A stretch of 64,000 nt of DNA, taken from NCBI GenBank assembly GCA_040902885.1, contig JBBDWK010000102.1, positions 7,401-71,400 of the forward strand. The letters run 5' to 3'. The position numbers were made by a program, and so were the translations under genes. Source of the DNA: JBBDWK01 sp040902885 (GTDB lineage: Bacteria > Acidobacteriota > Terriglobia > Bryobacterales > Bryobacteraceae). Numbering within the stretch: position 1 is the stretch's first letter; each line of letters begins with the position of its first letter. Below, one piece after another: positions 43,314-51,219 of this stretch. The notes below the pieces were generated by a model, which searched no databases, was not told the DNA's origin, and saw only the letters and a list, made by a program, of their open reading frames with translations.

Positions 43314-44837
43314 ATGCTTACCCGACGATCTGTCTTGAGCACTGGTCTTTCGGCCTCTTTCGGGCGTTCCCTGAAGGCGAAGAATGGCCGCAAGCCGAAT
43401 TTCCTTTTTCTGATCGCGGACGATCACGCCGGTTACGTGCTTGGCGCCGACGGCAGCCGTCTCGCGCAAACGCCTAACCTGGACCGGCTGGCGTCCGAAG
43501 GCGCCCGCTTCGCCGCTAATTACTGCAATGCTCCCGTGTGCACCCCCTCCCGGCAGTCCTTCCTTACGGGACAGATGCCCTGCATGGCCGGCGTCACCGT
43601 GCTGCGGACGCCGCTGGCCGAAGACAAACCCACGCTGGCGAAGCAATTGAGGCAGGCAGGCTACACGACCGCCGTCTTCGGCAAGATGCACTTCAACCGC
43701 AAATCCTACCCGGGCTTGCACGGTTTCGACACTCTGATGACGGATGGCGACACTAGAGCTTTACACTCGGAGCGGGTGAAACCGCGCGCCGTTCCATCGG
43801 AGATCCCTACCAAACCACAGTGGCGCCCATTCCGGGATCCAGCCCGTATCTGGCTGAACGCCGAAAAGCTTCCCTACCCGCTCTATGACGACGACATGCC
43901 CGGCGTGTTTCTCGCACGGCAGGGCATGAAGTTCCTCGAGGAGCACAAAGACGATCCCTTTGCGCTGTGGGTCAGCTTCCACGAGCCGCATTCGCCGTTC
44001 GATTTCCCAGTCGAGCACCGCAATCGCTTCGACCCCGCGAAGTTCGAAGTGCCGCGCGTCGGACCCGAGGATGCCTGGCAGATCCCCAGGATCTTCCGCG
44101 ATCTCTCGAGCGAAGAGAAGCGCGGCATCATCGCGGCTTACTACACGTCCGTGAGCTTCCTCGACCGCAACATAGGCATGGTCCTGAACCAGCTTCGCAA
44201 GCTGAAGCTGGATCGCGACACGTTCGTGGTCTATATGGCGGACCACGGCTACAGCCTCGGCCAGCACGGCCGCTTCGAGAAACACTGCGGCTACGATCCC
44301 GCGCTCCGGGTGCCGCTCATCATGCGATTCCCGGCCCGCATCAAACCGGGAACCGTGGTCCGCGATTTCACTGAATCGATCGACGTTACCCCGACTATTC
44401 TGGACATGCTAGGCGTGGATGCGCTCCCCGTGATGCACGGCCGCAGCCTGCGGCCGTATCTCGAAGGCGGCGGACCGGGCGAAGGGCGCCGCAACCACAT
44501 CTTCAGCCAGTACCTGGAAAACGAAGAGGCATTCGTTCGCACCGAACGCTACAAATTTATCTTTTGCAGTGGACGGCGCAAGCGGACGGACGGCTACCTC
44601 ATCGACAATCCGACGCCCGGCCGCTATGTTCGGCTATACGATCTGAAGAACGATCCGGGCGAGTTCACCGACATCGCGCGCAAGGAACCCGAAATCGTGT
44701 CGCGCATGCAGGCGCTGCTGCTGGAGCGCTTCGCAAAGACTCACCCCGAGGGCGAGCGGCTTCCCAAAGGTTTGAGCGCGGCCGAAGCGTTGGAGTGGTT
44801 CGTGCGGCCGCGTGACGCCGCCGAGTCCCGATCTTAA
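43314..44837 (+). CDS. Sulfatase (arylsulfatase-like)
   Basis: 507 aa. Twin-arginine-like start (MLTRRSVLSTGLSASFG) suggests export. Sulfatase signature CTPSR with the formylglycine-precursor Cys at residue 76 (APVCTPSRQSFLTGQ); metal ligands in FLFLIADDHAG and YMADHGYSLGQHGRFEKHCGYDPALRVPLIM. C-terminal part NDPGEFTDIARKEPEIVSRMQALLLERF is typical. Cys-type sulfatases need an FGE or anSME maturase; none is here. Probably removes sulfate from polysaccharides. Confidence 0.93.
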   Translation: MLTRRSVLSTGLSASFGRSLKAKNGRKPNFLFLIADDHAGYVLGADGSRLAQTPNLDRLASEGARFAANYCNAPVCTPSRQSFLTGQMPCMAGVTVLRTPLAEDKPTLAKQLRQAGYTTAVFGKMHFNRKSYPGLHGFDTLMTDGDTRALHSERVKPRAVPSEIPTKPQWRPFRDPARIWLNAEKLPYPLYDDDMPGVFLARQGMKFLEEHKDDPFALWVSFHEPHSPFDFPVEHRNRFDPAKFEVPRVGPEDAWQIPRIFRDLSSEEKRGIIAAYYTSVSFLDRNIGMVLNQLRKLKLDRDTFVVYMADHGYSLGQHGRFEKHCGYDPALRVPLIMRFPARIKPGTVVRDFTESIDVTPTILDMLGVDALPVMHGRSLRPYLEGGGPGEGRRNHIFSQYLENEEAFVRTERYKFIFCSGRRKRTDGYLIDNPTPGRYVRLYDLKNDPGEFTDIARKEPEIVSRMQALLLERFAKTHPEGERLPKGLSAAEALEWFVRPRDAAESRS

Positions 44838-44853
44838 GCTCACCCGAGGGTTA

Positions 44854-44876
44854 TTCGTTACGTCAAGCATAACGAA
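44854..44876. terminator. Small hairpin between convergent sulfatase and yqgE genes
   Basis: Arms TTCGTTA (44854-44860) and TAACGAA (44870-44876), 9-base loop, without a T-run. Could end transcription from one or both sides; weak on its own. Confidence 0.35.
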
Positions 44877-44886
44877 GAGGAGAAGC

Positions 44887-45492
44887 CTATCGCCGGGCAA
44901 TCCGCAATCCGGTGCGATCGATCAGCCTCGACCAGACGGTATCCGGATCCGGATCGAACACCAGACCGGCCTCGGCCTTAAAGATGTGCCACGTGCCCAT
45001 CTCGACCTCGCGCTCCAATTGCTGAGAAGCCCAGCCGGAGTAGCCCAGGTAAACCCTAAATTTGCTCGATCCAGGTCCCGCGGCCATCGTATCCTCCAGA
45101 AGCGAAGGAGTGGAAATCATGTAGAGGTCGCCGAACACATGAAGTCCCTCTTCCGGCTTCGCCGCGGACCGGAGCAGGGCGAAAACCGCCTTCCTGTCCA
45201 CCGGCCCCCCGAGATAGATGGGATCCGAGCGGCGCTCAGCCTCCCCATATTCGGGGAAGACGCGCGATAGGGGCACTTCGCTTCGCAGATTGACGATCAG
45301 GCCCATCGCGCCCTCCTTGCCGTACCGCGTAAGTAAGATGACGGTCTCGCCGAAGTTGGGGTCGGGAAGATTGCGGCGCGCAACCAGGAGCTTCCCGGCA
45401 GCGAGGTCCTGAACTCGGCCCTGGGGAGGGTGCTGTTGGGCTAACAATCCGGACGCCACTGCGATCCACATGAAGCGGCGTAGCAGCAACAT
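44887..45492 (-). CDS. YqgE/AlgH family protein with an apparent signal peptide
   Basis: 201 aa from ATG 45492. YqgE core is clear: LAAGKLLVARRNLPDPNFGETVILLTRYGKEGAMGLIVNLRSEVPLSRVFPE and LGYSGWASQQLEREVEMGTWHIFKAEAGLVFDPD. Typical YqgE proteins are about 185 aa and start directly with the core; here MLLLRRFMWIAVASGLLAQQ precedes it and reads as a signal peptide. That would place the protein in the periplasm. A longer start (TTG 45522) is possible but would bury the hydrophobic segment. Confidence 0.87.
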   Translation of the reverse strand: MLLLRRFMWIAVASGLLAQQHPPQGRVQDLAAGKLLVARRNLPDPNFGETVILLTRYGKEGAMGLIVNLRSEVPLSRVFPEYGEAERRSDPIYLGGPVDRKAVFALLRSAAKPEEGLHVFGDLYMISTPSLLEDTMAAGPGSSKFRVYLGYSGWASQQLEREVEMGTWHIFKAEAGLVFDPDPDTVWSRLIDRTGLRIARR

Positions 45493-45543
45493 GCCTTCGA
45501 TTCTCTCGCTGCCGGAGCCCAATCACAAGCGCCCTCTCTAGGC

Positions 45544-45549
45544 TATATT
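45544..45549 (+). promoter_or_regulatory. -10 box of the SDR gene (leaderless)
   Basis: TATATT in GGCTATATTGG, 7 bases before the ATG at 45557. No -35 or Shine-Dalgarno is seen. Confidence 0.4.
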
Positions 45550-45556
45550 GGCTGAG

Positions 45557-46306
45557 ATGTCCATGCTCAACCAAAAGACGGCTCTCGTGACCGGCGCGGC
45601 CGCCGGCATCGGGGAAGCGATCGCTCAATTGTTCGCGCGGCACGGCGCGCACGTATTCCTTCTCGACCTCAACGGACCTGGCGCCGAACAGGTGGCAGGC
45701 TGCATCCGCGCATCCGGCGGCTCGGCCTTTGCGTACGCCGCCGACGTCCGCGATACCGAAAGCCTGCGGCCCGCCGTCGAGAATGCGATGGAGCGCTTCG
45801 GCCGCATCGACATTCTCGTCAACAACGCCGGCATCTACCCCAGGCGCACGTTCCTCGATATGACCGAAGCGGAATGGGACGAGATGCAGGACATCAATTT
45901 GAAGGGCATCTACCGGTGCACCAAGCTCGTGCTGCCGAAGATGGTCGAGCAGCGTTCCGGCAAGATCGTCAACATCTCTTCGGTGACCTTCTTCAAAGGT
46001 ATGGCCAACCTCAGCCACTATGTCGCCGCTAAGGGCGGAGTGATCGGCCTCAGCAGGTCGCTGGCGCGGGAGATGGGACCGCACAACGTACACATCAACT
46101 GCATCACCCCAGGTGCGATCGAGGTCGAAACCGAGAAACTTGTGGCGACGCCCGAGCAGATGGCGGCCATTGTCGCGCAGCAGTCCCTGCAGCGCCGGCT
46201 CGGGCCGCTCGATGTGGCGCGCGTGTGCCTCTTTCTGTCCAGCGAGCTGAGCGATGGGATGACAGGCCAGACCGTCAACGTGGATGGCGGCCTGGTGATG
46301 TACTGA
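45557..46306 (+). CDS. Short-chain dehydrogenase/reductase
   Basis: 249 aa from ATG 45557 (ATG 45563 possible). Classical SDR: TGAAAGIGEA (TGxxxGxG), DILVNNAGIYPR (NNAG), catalytic Ser in VNISSVTFFKG and YVAAKGGVIGLSRSLA (YxxxK), and C-terminal LSDGMTGQTVNVDGGLVMY. Related to 3-oxoacyl-ACP reductase and sugar dehydrogenases; substrate not assignable. Confidence 0.9.
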   Translation: MSMLNQKTALVTGAAAGIGEAIAQLFARHGAHVFLLDLNGPGAEQVAGCIRASGGSAFAYAADVRDTESLRPAVENAMERFGRIDILVNNAGIYPRRTFLDMTEAEWDEMQDINLKGIYRCTKLVLPKMVEQRSGKIVNISSVTFFKGMANLSHYVAAKGGVIGLSRSLAREMGPHNVHINCITPGAIEVETEKLVATPEQMAAIVAQQSLQRRLGPLDVARVCLFLSSELSDGMTGQTVNVDGGLVMY

Positions 46307-46312
46307 AAGTGG

Positions 46313-46339
46313 CGCGGGCTTCAGCCTGCGTGGGTTTTT
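46313..46339 (+). terminator. Rho-independent terminator after the SDR gene
   Basis: Stem CGCGGGCT (46313-46320) / AGCCTGCG (46323-46330), 7 of 8 pairs, followed by TGGG and TTTTT (46335-46339). It sits 6 bases after the SDR stop and abuts the tpiA stop on the other strand. Confidence 0.6.
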
Positions 46340-47088
46340 CAGAAGTTAACGATGGAAGCGAAGGTTGCGGCATCCAGACTCGCGCCGCCGACCAGCGCGC
46401 CGTCGATTTCCCGCTGCGACATCAAGTCCTTGATGTTGTCCGGCTTCACGCTGCCGCCGTATAAAATCCGCACGCTGCCGGCCAGTTCCGCTCCGAAGCG
46501 TTTTTCGGCTTCTCCGCGTATCAGTTGGTGGGCGGCGGCGGCGATGTCCGGCGTGGCCGTCTTTCCGGTGCCGATGGCCCATACCGGCTCGTAGGCGATC
46601 ACGATCTTCGCGAATAGCTCCGGCGCAAGATTGCCCAAGCCCTTCTGAAACTGCTGCTCGAGGACACGCCCGGTCGCGCCGGCTTCCCGCTCTTCCAGGC
46701 GCTCGCCGACGCACACGATGGGATTCAATCCGCCCTCGATGGCGGCCACCGTCTTTTTAAAAACCATCTCGTCCGTCTCGCCGAAATACTGCCGGCGCTC
46801 GCTGTGGCCGACGATGACGTAAGTGGCTCCGGCGCCGGAGATCATTCCGGCCGAAACCTCACCCGTAAATGCGCCCTCTTTCGCCCCATAGATATTCTGT
46901 GCGCCAATTGCCACGCGCGAGCCCGAGACGGCCTGAGCGGCGGGAACCAGGTTTGTAAAAGGCGGACAGATCACGATCTCACAGTGCGTGGAACCTGCCA
47001 CCAGCGGCAGGAAGCGCTCCAGAAAGACAACGGTATCGGCAGCCGTCTTGTACATCTTCCAATTTCCCGCCATCACAGGTTTTCTCAT
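46339..47088 (-). CDS. tpiA: Triosephosphate isomerase
   Basis: 249 aa. Catalytic residues are present: Lys11 in AGNWKMYK, His in VIVGHSERRQYFGE and Glu in VIAYEPVWAIGTG; phosphate loop GSVRILYGGSVKPDN. Interconverts dihydroxyacetone phosphate and glyceraldehyde-3-phosphate. Overlaps deoB by 4 bases; last gene of the cdaA operon. Confidence 0.97.
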   Translation of the reverse strand: MRKPVMAGNWKMYKTAADTVVFLERFLPLVAGSTHCEIVICPPFTNLVPAAQAVSGSRVAIGAQNIYGAKEGAFTGEVSAGMISGAGATYVIVGHSERRQYFGETDEMVFKKTVAAIEGGLNPIVCVGERLEEREAGATGRVLEQQFQKGLGNLAPELFAKIVIAYEPVWAIGTGKTATPDIAAAAHQLIRGEAEKRFGAELAGSVRILYGGSVKPDNIKDLMSQREIDGALVGGASLDAATFASIVNF

Positions 47089-48248
47089 AGGATTGCTTCT
47101 AAAAAGCCGGTTCCTTTCTTCAGTCGAACACCAAAATTTTCGGCTACCGTCTGCCCAACGTCGGACAAGGTGGCGCGCCGCCCGAGGTCGACGCCCCGGC
47201 GCGCGCGCGCCCCATACGCCAGCAGCGGCACGTACTCCCTCGTGTGGTCGGTCGAGGGCGTGGTCGGATCGCAGCCATGGTCGGCGGTGATCATCAGCAG
47301 ATCGCCTTCGTTCAGCCGGCCGAGCAACCGAGGCAGCCAGGCGTCGAACTCCTCGAGCGCCGCCGAGTATCCCTCCGCGTCGTTCCGGTGCCCAAACTGC
47401 TGGTCGAAATCGACCAGGTTGGCGAACACCAATCCTTCAGGCGCCGTGCCGAGCGCGTCGAGCATTTTGTCCATGCCATCGGCGTTGTCCTTCGTCTTGG
47501 CGTAGTCCCGGATTCCGCGGCCCAGAAAGACGTCGAAAATCTTACCCACGCCGTAGACTGGCACGTCCTTGTCGTCGAGAAGGTCGAGCAACATCCCTTT
47601 GGGAGGCGGGACAGCATAGTCCTTGCGATTCGCGGTCCGTGCAAACGAGCCTGGCGATCCCAGGAACGGACGGGCAATCACGCGGCCTACCTCATGCCGT
47701 CCCCGCAGGATTGCGCGGGCCGTCTCGCAGATCTTGTACAGCTCCCAGAGAGGAATCACCTCTTCATGCGCGGCGATCTGAAAGACGCTATCGGCGGATG
47801 TGTAGACGATGGGCGAGCCGGTGCGCAGGTGTTCCTGGCCCAGCTCGCGAATGATCTCGGTTCCGGACGCGGCATTGTTCCCGATGGTGCTCCGGCCGAT
47901 AAGCCGCTCGAACTCCCGCATGACATCCGCCGGAAAGCCGTCCGGATATAGGGGAAACGGCTTCTCCAGGTGAATTCCCACCATCTCCCAGTGTCCGGTG
48001 GTCGTGTCTTTTCCGGGAGACGCGAGCGCCGAACTGCCGTAACATCCCGAGGGCTGGCCCGAGGGCGGCAGATGTTCGAGCGGCCGGATATTTCCCAATC
48101 CGAGCGCGCAGAGATTCGGCAGGGCCAGCGGCCGGCGGCGCGCAAGGTTTCCTAGTGTATCGCTGGGTTCGTCGCCGTACGAGGCCGCATCCGGCATGGA
48201 ACCGATTCCAACACTGTCCAGTACGATCCAGAAGATCCGGGGGAACAT
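47085..48248 (-). CDS. deoB: Phosphopentomutase
   Basis: 387 aa. Alkaline-phosphatase-superfamily enzyme: metal-binding IFWIVLDSVGIGSMPDAASYGD at the N-terminus, ASPGKDTTTGHWEMVGI (phosphorylated Thr loop), FANLVDFDQQFGHRND and LLMITADHGCDPTTPSTDHTREYVPLLAYG. Converts ribose-1-phosphate and ribose-5-phosphate in nucleoside salvage. Lies 5 bases after glmM. Confidence 0.95.
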   Translation of the reverse strand: MFPRIFWIVLDSVGIGSMPDAASYGDEPSDTLGNLARRRPLALPNLCALGLGNIRPLEHLPPSGQPSGCYGSSALASPGKDTTTGHWEMVGIHLEKPFPLYPDGFPADVMREFERLIGRSTIGNNAASGTEIIRELGQEHLRTGSPIVYTSADSVFQIAAHEEVIPLWELYKICETARAILRGRHEVGRVIARPFLGSPGSFARTANRKDYAVPPPKGMLLDLLDDKDVPVYGVGKIFDVFLGRGIRDYAKTKDNADGMDKMLDALGTAPEGLVFANLVDFDQQFGHRNDAEGYSAALEEFDAWLPRLLGRLNEGDLLMITADHGCDPTTPSTDHTREYVPLLAYGARARRGVDLGRRATLSDVGQTVAENFGVRLKKGTGFLEAIL

Positions 48249-48253
48249 TCCCT

Positions 48254-49594
48254 TTATGCGCCGATCTCACGCTGGATGGCTTCCGCAATTCGGTCGGTGA
48301 AGCGGCGGACTTCGCCCAGTTCCGGGCCTTCCACCATCACGCGCGCCAGCGGTTCGGTACCGGAGAAGCGGACCAACACCCGTCCGAGCTCGCCGAAAGC
48401 CTCTTCGCAGTCGCGGATCTCCCGCGCCACCGCGGGAAGATCCGCGAGCGGCTTGCGTTCGCGGACGCGCACGTTCTTGAGAAGCTGCGGATAGATTTCC
48501 AGTCCTTCGCTCAGCTCGTCCAGGCCCGCTCCGGCGCGCTGCGCGATTTCAAAGATGCGCAGCGCGGTGAGCAGACCGTCTCCCGTGGTGGAATACTCGC
48601 GGAAAATCACGTGGCCGGACTGCTCGCCGCCCAACTCCACGTTCTGCCGTACCATCTCCTCGAGAACGTACTTGTCGCCCACCGGGGTTCGCAGCAGGCG
48701 AATGCCCTCGCCCGCGAGCGCCCGTTCCAGACCCAGATTGGACATCACCGTCGCGACCACGCTTTCGGAGGGCAGCTTCTGTGCGGACTTGAGCGCGCGC
48801 GCCGCGATCAGAAGTACGGCATCGCCGTCCACCACTTTGCCGTTGCGCGAAACGAAAAGCGCGCGGTCGGCATCGCCATCGAACGCCACGCCGAAATCGG
48901 CCCCGCGCGCTCTCACTTCGGCGCACAAAGCCTCGACATGCAGAGCGCCGCAGTCCCGATTGATGTTGCGCCCGTCCGGGTCGCTGAATATGGCTTGTAC
49001 GTTCGCGCCAAGCCGGGTAAGCAGCTCCGGGCCCAGGCGCGACGCTGCCCCGTTGCCGCAATCGACCACGATATTCCGTCCGGCCAGGGAGCATTCCGCG
49101 GTGGACGCGAGAGCATCGACGTACTTCCGGTCCAGGCCCTCATCCACTTCGAGCGGGCAAGGTGCTGCCTCCACGCCGTGTTCGAGAAGGCGGAAAATCT
49201 CGCGCTCGATCTCCTGCTCCTCGCTGTCCGGCAGCTTGAATCCGGAATGGCCAAAAACCTTGATTCCATTATCCTGGAAGGGGTTATGGGAGGCGGAGAT
49301 CATCACTCCGGCAACGAAGGAATCCGAGCGCGTCAGATAGGCTACGCCCGGCGTGGTGACGATCCCGGCGAAACGGCTGCGCACGCCGTGTTTGGCCAAC
49401 CCGCCTGCCACCTGACTGGCAATCCAGGGACCCGATTCGCGGGTGTCCATGCCGAGGACCACTTCGGAATCGGGCGCAGCACGGGCAACCACTTTGCCCA
49501 GGGCCATCCCGAAGGCATGCACGGTATCCGGGTCCAAGGGCGGTTCTCCGGCAGTGCCCCGGATCCCGTCCGTCCCGAACAGTTGCTTAACCAT
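48254..49594 (-). CDS. glmM: Phosphoglucosamine mutase
   Basis: 446 aa. MVKQLFGTDGIRGTAGE start, catalytic Ser in VMISASHNPFQDNGIKVFG, Mg2+ loop FDGDADRALFVSRNG, sugar-binding GGEQSGHVIF, and phosphate-binding RFSGTEPLARVMVEG. Makes glucosamine-1-phosphate for UDP-GlcNAc. Follows cdaR by 3 bases; CdaA and GlmM are known to interact in Firmicutes. Confidence 0.96.
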   Translation of the reverse strand: MVKQLFGTDGIRGTAGEPPLDPDTVHAFGMALGKVVARAAPDSEVVLGMDTRESGPWIASQVAGGLAKHGVRSRFAGIVTTPGVAYLTRSDSFVAGVMISASHNPFQDNGIKVFGHSGFKLPDSEEQEIEREIFRLLEHGVEAAPCPLEVDEGLDRKYVDALASTAECSLAGRNIVVDCGNGAASRLGPELLTRLGANVQAIFSDPDGRNINRDCGALHVEALCAEVRARGADFGVAFDGDADRALFVSRNGKVVDGDAVLLIAARALKSAQKLPSESVVATVMSNLGLERALAGEGIRLLRTPVGDKYVLEEMVRQNVELGGEQSGHVIFREYSTTGDGLLTALRIFEIAQRAGAGLDELSEGLEIYPQLLKNVRVRERKPLADLPAVAREIRDCEEAFGELGRVLVRFSGTEPLARVMVEGPELGEVRRFTDRIAEAIQREIGA

Positions 49595-49597
49595 CTC

Positions 49598-50245
49598 TTA
49601 TCTCTTTTCCATCGCGACACGGACTACCACCCGGGAGGCGGAGCGAAACCGGACCTGGGGATCGGATACGAACGCATTCACACGAAATTCAGCGCTTCCT
49701 ACCACGGAGGAAAGGTTTACAGGATCGGTGACAGCTTTATCGACCCCGGAGACGCGGCCTTCCGGCCCGATGAGGATCAGGTTCGGCGGATTGACGGTAA
49801 CCTTGCCCACACGATAGCCCGAGGGGGGGCTTCCCGCGAATCGCACTTCGACGGGAACCTGGCGTTCCGCGCGCCGCTCAAACTGCAATCGTACCTGGGA
49901 GGGGACGGCGCGGACCAGATCCACGCCGGGGGGAAGCTTTACGTTCTCCTGGGTGATGTTCAGCGTCTTCTCGCCCGTGCTATGAACGCCCGCCAGGCTG
50001 AGGACTACGCCGGGGCGGGTATCCCCCAGCTCGTACAACGTCCGTGCGCTTCCTTTCACCTCGAGAGTGACGGAATCGATAATCGCGCTGCTGATCTCCA
50101 GATCGGCCGGCATTTCCTGGTACTCCACTGGCACGGAGATAAAGGTTACGGTGCCGGGCTGATCCGCGAAGGTGACCCAGAGCAGCATAGCGGCTGCCAG
50201 GGAGGCAAGTTTCCAGACCCAGTCACGGGTCAGAAAATCGATCAT
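49598..50245 (-). CDS. cdaR: CdaR/YbbR-domain regulator of diadenylate cyclase
   Basis: 215 aa. One N-terminal membrane helix (VWKLASLAAAMLLWVTFA) then YbbR repeats outside the membrane (TFISVPVEYQEMPADLEIS, VTLEVKGSARTLYEL, VPVEVRFAGSPPSGYRVGKVTVNPPNLILIGPEGRV). Overlaps cdaA by 4 bases; the family modulates CdaA activity. Only about two repeats are visible, fewer than in Bacillus. Confidence 0.88.
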   Translation of the reverse strand: MIDFLTRDWVWKLASLAAAMLLWVTFADQPGTVTFISVPVEYQEMPADLEISSAIIDSVTLEVKGSARTLYELGDTRPGVVLSLAGVHSTGEKTLNITQENVKLPPGVDLVRAVPSQVRLQFERRAERQVPVEVRFAGSPPSGYRVGKVTVNPPNLILIGPEGRVSGVDKAVTDPVNLSSVVGSAEFRVNAFVSDPQVRFRSASRVVVRVAMEKR

Positions 50246-51099
50246 GGACGATACACTCTCTCGGCTTGAGGGGAATCGTTTTTGACGGCTGGCGCCACTT
50301 CGACGGAACGAACGCCAGAGGAGGCCGGGGCCGGACGGGTGACTCCGAAGTGCTCCGCAATCCTGTCTTCCAGCCGCTCCTGGGTGACGCCTTCCTCCAG
50401 TTCGCCGTTCGCGGCAATGGACATTCGGCCCGTCTCCTCGCTAACCACCAGCGCCAGGCAATCCGTCTCTTCGGTAATTCCGATAGCGGCCCGGTGCCGG
50501 GTGCCCAACTTGGAAGAGAGCGCCGGGTTGGTGCTGAGGGGGAGGAAGCAGCCGGCGGCGCAGACGCGGTCCTTTTGTACGATAGCAGCGCCATCGTGCA
50601 GCGGCTGGCTGGTCTGGAAGATGGCCACCAGAAGGTCGCGAGACACGTTGGCGTCCAGTGGAATGCCGCTTTCGATGAACGTTCGCAGGCCCGTGTCCCG
50701 CTCCATAATCACCAGCGCACCGGTCTTCTCCTGAGACAGACGGGTCAGCGCCAGCGCGATCTCGTCGGAAGCCTCCATCTGCCGCAAACCGCTCGTCAGC
50801 CAGGGGCGGCGGCCGATACGGGCCAGTGTGCGCCGGATCTCTTCTCGAAAAAGGACGATTACGGCAATGGCGGTGTACGGAATGACGTTCGCGAGAATGG
50901 AGTGCAGAAGCTCCAGGTCGGCCCAGATGGAAACCCGGTAAACGACTATAAAGGCGATGATGCCGATAAGGATGTGGGCGGCGCGGGTGCCACGAACGAT
51001 TTGCAGGCCTTGAAAAATGAGAAACGCGACGACAAGTATGTCAATGACCGCGGTTAGGGTCAACTCCGGCAACGCAATTATGGCTGCAAAAGGCTGCAT
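50242..51099 (-). CDS. cdaA: Diadenylate cyclase (c-di-AMP synthase)
   Basis: 285 aa. Three N-terminal membrane helices (LTAVIDILVVAFLIFQGL, AAHILIGIIAFIVVYRVSIW, IPYTAIAVIVLFREEIRRTL) then the DAC domain with the active-site motifs DGA (PLHDGAAIV) and RHR (GTRHRAAIGITEETDCLALVVSEE). Makes c-di-AMP from two ATP. First gene of the cdaA-cdaR-glmM-deoB-tpiA run. The ribosome-binding site AGCAGGT is part of a hairpin stem (51102-51134). Confidence 0.95.
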   Translation of the reverse strand: MQPFAAIIALPELTLTAVIDILVVAFLIFQGLQIVRGTRAAHILIGIIAFIVVYRVSIWADLELLHSILANVIPYTAIAVIVLFREEIRRTLARIGRRPWLTSGLRQMEASDEIALALTRLSQEKTGALVIMERDTGLRTFIESGIPLDANVSRDLLVAIFQTSQPLHDGAAIVQKDRVCAAGCFLPLSTNPALSSKLGTRHRAAIGITEETDCLALVVSEETGRMSIAANGELEEGVTQERLEDRIAEHFGVTRPAPASSGVRSVEVAPAVKNDSPQAERVYRP

Positions 51100-51101
51100 G
51101 G

Positions 51102-51134
51102 ACCTGCTCAGACACCATTTTCATCTTAGCAGGT
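51102..51134 (-). promoter_or_regulatory. Hairpin that can mask the cdaA ribosome-binding site
   Basis: On the minus strand ACCTGCT (51134-51128) pairs perfectly with AGCAGGT (51108-51102), loop 19 bases. The second arm is the only Shine-Dalgarno candidate and ends 2 bases before the ATG at 51099, so folding would block translation. Confidence 0.45.
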
Positions 51135-51169
51135 GAGTAGGTGTGTATGCCTCCACCGTCCGGAACAAG

Positions 51170-51193
51170 CCAAAATCGGAGTTCAGATTTTGG
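51170..51193 (-). terminator. Stem-loop between the ANTAR gene and cdaA
   Basis: Perfect 8-bp stem CCAAAATC / GATTTTGG (51170-51177 and 51186-51193) with an 8-base loop, 27 bases after the ANTAR stop. There is no U-run on the minus-strand transcript, so a terminator or antitermination hairpin role is only possible. Confidence 0.35.
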
Positions 51194-51219
51194 ATGAAAA
51201 CGAACATTATCAACAGTTT

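Noticed and set aside
48155..50269. 704-aa plus-strand ORF opposite glmM and cdaR
   Set aside because: Antisense shadow of GC-rich genes; composition (many H, R, G) and lack of motifs show it is not coding.
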